From an uncultured Bacteroidales bacterium (lineage in GTDB: Bacteria > Bacteroidota > Bacteroidia > Bacteroidales > Paludibacteraceae), in assembly GCA_902799185.1 (NCBI GenBank), contig CADBZO010000005.1, positions 20,638 through 84,637 on the forward strand: a stretch of DNA of 64,000 nt, read 5' to 3'. A program made the position numbers and the translations under genes. The first letter of the stretch is position 1; each line of letters starts with the position of its first letter. Positions 61,040 through 64,000 of this stretch are shown here, piece by piece. Under the pieces are notes generated by a model. That model ran no database searches and was not told the origin of the DNA. It saw only the letters and a list, made by a program, of their open reading frames with translations.

Positions 61040-61997
61040 CTTTCCTGACTCCCTCCTTTGAGGGGAGGGGTTTCAATCCGTTCAAAAACGCTTTTGCCTC
61101 CATGCGTTTCTTACCCGGTACCTGCAGCTCTACGATGCGCACCGCCCCTTCGCGGCAGGGAATGACAATCTCCTTTGTACATGGTACATGGTCCCCTTGT
61201 ACCTTTTCAACCTTATATATCTTCACGTTCTCAAACGTCTGCCCTCCGATAGTCAGGTTCGCCCAGGCGGCGGGGTAGGGACTGAGGCCGCGGACGAAGT
61301 TATGCACCTGCGCGGCGGTCATCTCTCCGAAATGTATCTCGCAGTCCTCCTTGAAGATCTTCGGCGCCGGCAGGAGTTCGGCTACCTCCGGCTGCGGCGT
61401 GGTAGGCACGGGTATGCCCTGGTTCTCGCAGTCGATGATGAGGTCCACGGTGCGGGTGACCATCTCTTTGCTCAGCTCCATCAGGCGGTCATGCACCGAG
61501 CCTACGTTCTCGTTCTCGCCGATGGCGATACGCTCCTGCAGGATGATGTTGCCGGTGTCTATCTCGTGCTTGAGCATGAAGGTCGTCAGTCCGGTCTCTT
61601 TGTCGCCGTTCATCACCGCCCGGTTGATCGGCGCCGCGCCGCGATACTGCGGCAGCAGCGAACCATGGACGTTGAATGTGCCGAGCCTCGGCATCGCCCA
61701 GACGACTTCCGGTAACATGCGGAACGCCACGACGACCTGCAGGTCGGCGCGGTACGAACGGAGCGCCTCGAGGAACGCCTCGTCTTTCAGTTTCTCCGGC
61801 TGGAGCACCGGCAGACCCGCCTCCAAGGCGTATTTCTTCACGTCGGAGAACTGCATCTGGTGGCCGCGGCCGGACGGCTTGTCGGGCATCGTGACTACCG
61901 CCACGACGTTGTATCCGCCTTCCACCAACGCTTTCAGACCCGCTACGGCAAACTCCGGCGTACCTAAATAAACTATTCGTAAATCTTGCTTGGTCAT
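61032..61997 (-). CDS. fmt: Methionyl-tRNA formyltransferase
   Basis: 321 residues from ATG 61997. IVYLGTPEFAVAGL starts the formyltransferase domain. FNVHGSLLPQYRGAAPINRA with Asn and His and HEIDTGNIIL with Asp are the catalytic N-H-D set using 10-formyl-THF. The C-terminal domain positions initiator tRNA. Two pieces derive from repeats: VQGDHVPCTKEIV (DNA 61175-61206, GTACATG repeat) and the C-terminal KPLPSKEGVRKDD (dispersed hairpin repeat at 61045-61072). Formylation supports initiation of protein synthesis. Confidence 0.95.
   Translation of the reverse strand: MTKQDLRIVYLGTPEFAVAGLKALVEGGYNVVAVVTMPDKPSGRGHQMQFSDVKKYALEAGLPVLQPEKLKDEAFLEALRSYRADLQVVVAFRMLPEVVWAMPRLGTFNVHGSLLPQYRGAAPINRAVMNGDKETGLTTFMLKHEIDTGNIILQERIAIGENENVGSVHDRLMELSKEMVTRTVDLIIDCENQGIPVPTTPQPEVAELLPAPKIFKEDCEIHFGEMTAAQVHNFVRGLSPYPAAWANLTIGGQTFENVKIYKVEKVQGDHVPCTKEIVIPCREGAVRIVELQVPGKKRMEAKAFLNGLKPLPSKEGVRKDD
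61045..61072. repeat. Dispersed hairpin repeat at the 3' end of fmt
   Basis: CTCCCTCCTTTGAGGGGAGG GG with CCTCC/GGGAGG arms, encoding the last residues of Fmt. Confidence 0.55.
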
Positions 61998-62044
61998 TTC
62001 AACTTTCAACTTTCAACTATCAACTTTCAACTTTCACTTTTCAA
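61998..62044. repeat. Short tandem repeat, CAACTTT units
   Basis: About five CAACTTT/CAACTAT units between fmt and lgt, overlapping the lgt stop; same repeat style as elsewhere. Confidence 0.85.
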
Positions 62045-62933
62045 TACTTTTGGGCTGTTTCTCCACCACCGGCAGCAGCGGCCGCCTATACGCGCGTATA
62101 ATAAGGTATAGACCCAACGCGATGAACGGTACGCTGAGCCACTGGCCCATGTTCAGCATATGTCCCGCCTCGAAAGCCTCCTGGTCGTTTTTGATGAACT
62201 CCAGCAGAAAACGGGTGACGAAGATAATCTCGAAGAACACGCCGAGCAGCAGTCCCTCGCGTCTCCGGGCGTCGGTGTACAGATACATCGGCCCTACCAC
62301 GCACAGCGCCGCCAGGCAATACAGCATCTCGTATATCTGCGTAGGGTGGCAGGGAACTGTCTGGCCGTCACGGACGAAGATGAAGCCCCACGGCAGGTCG
62401 GTAGGACCGCCGTATATCTCGCTGTTGAAGAGGTTACCCAGACGGATGAGCGCACCCGTGACGCACACGCCTATACAGAGCCGGTCGAGGATCCATATCC
62501 AGCTGGTTTGGAACTGCGGGTAACGGCTGTACTTGTATTTGTTGAGCAGGACGGCGGCGGTAATCAGTCCTATCGCGCCTCCGTGGCTCGATAGACCGCC
62601 CTCCCAGATACGGATGAGCCGGAGGGGATTCTCTATATACGGGTTGCGGTAATGGAACTCCCACCCGAACAGATACCACGGCTGGCCGTAGTCGTGCCAC
62701 TCGTAGAACCAGCAGTGCCCTATCCGCGCACCGATAATCACACCCGCCACCATCCAGAAAAAGAGCTGGTCAGGCCACTCCGCCGGACAGTGCTCGCGGC
62801 GGTACATTTTCTCGTTCATCTTCCAGCACAGGTAGATACCGATTGCCCATAGCAACCCGTACCACCGTATTCCTCCGTCCCCGAAATGAATCAGTATCGG
62901 GTCCACATCCCAAGTAATATAGTTTAAAAGCAT
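62034..62933 (-). CDS. lgt: Prolipoprotein diacylglyceryl transferase
   Basis: 299 residues with seven membrane helices. RWYGLLWAIGIYLCWKM, GARIGHCWFYEW (family motif, Arg and His), HGGAIGLITAAVLLNKYKYS, RLGNLFNSEIYGGPTDLPWG (essential Arg-x-x-N-F-x-N-x-E) and HPTQIYEMLYCL mark Lgt, which attaches diacylglycerol to lipobox Cys. It matures the many lipoproteins in this window. The C-terminus is repeat-rich and short after the last helix. It lies between nadK and fmt in one operon. Confidence 0.95.
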   Translation of the reverse strand: MLLNYITWDVDPILIHFGDGGIRWYGLLWAIGIYLCWKMNEKMYRREHCPAEWPDQLFFWMVAGVIIGARIGHCWFYEWHDYGQPWYLFGWEFHYRNPYIENPLRLIRIWEGGLSSHGGAIGLITAAVLLNKYKYSRYPQFQTSWIWILDRLCIGVCVTGALIRLGNLFNSEIYGGPTDLPWGFIFVRDGQTVPCHPTQIYEMLYCLAALCVVGPMYLYTDARRREGLLLGVFFEIIFVTRFLLEFIKNDQEAFEAGHMLNMGQWLSVPFIALGLYLIIRAYRRPLLPVVEKQPKSIEK

Positions 62934-63007
62934 AAATGCGTAGTTTTTGTAGTTTACGTAGATTACGTAGATTACGTAGATTACGTCAATTACGTCGCGT
63001 CAGCGAC
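62934..63007. repeat. Short tandem repeat, TTACGTAGA units
   Basis: About six 9-bp units of TTACGTAGA or TTACGTCAA between lgt and nadK, the same unit as at 44145-44208. Confidence 0.85.
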
Positions 63008-63901
63008 CTATTTCCCCCAATTCAGTTTGGTTCGCAAACTCTTCAGAAAACTGTTATCGCCTATCTGCACCACTTTGATGGTGTAAGGCGCTTTCTCCAC
63101 GTGCAGGCTCATGTCCGTGCTGAGGCTCTGGCTGCGGCCGTCCACCGACACCATGTATGTGTCGTACCGGCTGTTCACGCGCAGGTCGAACGTCCAGTCG
63201 TCCGGCACGATGATAGGCTTCACTGTCAGACTGTGGGGCGCGATAGGCGTGAGGATGATAGCGCGGTTCTGGGGTACCATCAGCGGACCGCCGATAGACA
63301 GGTTATACGCGGTGCTGCCCGTCGGCGTGGAGATGACCAAGCCGTCCGAGTGGTAGGTATGCAGCAACTCGCCGTTGACCTTCGTCTCGATGCTGAGCAT
63401 GTTCGTCAGACCCTGTTTGAGGATCGCTATCTCGTTCAGCGCATTGGGCGCCATGACGAGGTCACTGCGGACCGTACCGTCTTTGTCCAGCACCTTCACG
63501 TTCAGCAGACTGCGCCGCTCGATGGTGTATTCGCCGGCTACCAGTTTCTGCAATATCTCATCCAGGTCCTGCGCCTGTACGTCTGCCAGAAAACCCAAAT
63601 GCCCTACGTTCACGCCCAGGATAGGGATGTTCTTGTTGCCTATCACGGCGGAGGAGGTCAGGAACGTACCGTCTCCGCCTACCGACAGCGCAAAATCTAT
63701 CGGCTCGCCATATACGTTCTCCGGCTGCCGGTCGCTGTCCCAGTTCTCGGGGAAAGCCGGATATTCGCGCAGGTTCAGCTCCTGCCGCAGTTCCTGGGAC
63801 AGAAGCACATGAACATCTTTCCCGGTCATGAACTCCAGGATATGCTGCACCTCCGTCAAGGTCTGCGTCTTCATCGCGTTTCCAAAAATAGCAATTGTCA
63901 T
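63008..63901 (-). CDS. nadK: NAD kinase
   Basis: 297 residues. SVGGDGTFL (GGDGT) is the kinase signature; NVGHLGFLADV, NEIAI (NE-x-x motif), DGLVISTPTGSTAYNLSIGG and PIAPHSLTVKPIIVPDD follow in family order. It makes NADP from NAD. It is first of four co-directional genes (nadK, lgt, fmt, HD) with its own promoter. Confidence 0.96.
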   Translation of the reverse strand: MTIAIFGNAMKTQTLTEVQHILEFMTGKDVHVLLSQELRQELNLREYPAFPENWDSDRQPENVYGEPIDFALSVGGDGTFLTSSAVIGNKNIPILGVNVGHLGFLADVQAQDLDEILQKLVAGEYTIERRSLLNVKVLDKDGTVRSDLVMAPNALNEIAILKQGLTNMLSIETKVNGELLHTYHSDGLVISTPTGSTAYNLSIGGPLMVPQNRAIILTPIAPHSLTVKPIIVPDDWTFDLRVNSRYDTYMVSVDGRSQSLSTDMSLHVEKAPYTIKVVQIGDNSFLKSLRTKLNWGK

Positions 63902-63920
63902 AAAAAGCCAAATTATGCTG

Positions 63921-63952
63921 CAAAGGTACTACATTTTTTGCATATATGCAAA
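63921..63952 (-). promoter_or_regulatory. Promoter of the nadK-lgt-fmt operon
   Basis: Minus strand TTTGCATATATG (63952-63941) and TACCTTTG (63928-63921), 20-bp spacing, 20 bp before the start codon. Confidence 0.8.
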
Positions 63953-64000
63953 TATTTGTGTCTTTTTTCCTAAAAATGCAGATTTGCTCGACGGACTTTT

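Overview
The window comes from a member of the phylum Bacteroidota, most likely Bacteroidales. Supporting signs are promoters with the -7 box TAnnTTTG and no sigma70 -10/-35 pair, a SusC/SusD pair, a long pyrophosphate-dependent phosphofructokinase, A-rich translation starts, and large secreted proteins with short Bacteroidales-type C-terminal tails. No rRNA is present and the genus cannot be fixed. The only tRNA seen is tRNA-Gln(CTG).

Layout. 0-5 kb: the end of an unknown gene, a putative nuclease, a DUF2779 nuclease with Cas4-like features, an AAA+ ATPase and a winged-helix fragment. 5-10 kb: a structured leader or sRNA, a 1325-residue secreted protein and a 44-residue peptide. 10-17 kb: PPi-phosphofructokinase, a secreted protein, a GH105 lipoprotein, and an AraC regulator followed by alcohol dehydrogenase, acetyltransferase and lipoprotein flavodoxin. 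17-27 kb: a co-oriented redox and Tat cluster (membrane polyferredoxin, Tat-signal aldo/keto reductase with ferredoxin motifs, tatA, tatC, TonB-dependent receptor, DUF362 lipoprotein, esterase, DUF1349, EamA exporter).

27-42 kb is a defence island: a decayed Fic gene, a DUF1016 nuclease bracketed by 20-bp direct repeats, a GmrSD-like DUF262 protein, a six-helix membrane protein, and a type I restriction-modification system (hsdM split by a frameshift, hsdS, hsdR). Two long RAYT-like HUH proteins with an apparent Rossmann/SLOG-like C-terminal domain sit between hsdS and hsdR and just after hsdR. They carry REP-like 17-bp palindromes inside their own coding sequence. An exonuclease trio follows.

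42-51 kb: Na/Pi symporter, PepSY-like protein, a strongly folded putative non-coding RNA, a ParE-like toxin-antitoxin pair, a 1352-residue secreted protein and a small secreted protein with a tripartite C-terminus. 51-64 kb: a palindrome-rich non-coding block, tRNA-Gln, an orphan SusD/SusC pair, secA, DUF3078, and the nadK-lgt-fmt-HD housekeeping operon.

Three sequence-level themes recur. (1) Promoters share an extended -33 element, cTTGCATATGTCA, placed 20 bp before TAnnTTTG. (2) Degenerate short tandem repeats of about 7-12 bp occur at gene starts and in frame inside genes. (3) Several dispersed hairpin repeats are present, including two leader RNAs (upstream of the alcohol dehydrogenase and of secA) that seem to share one fold with different stem sequences.
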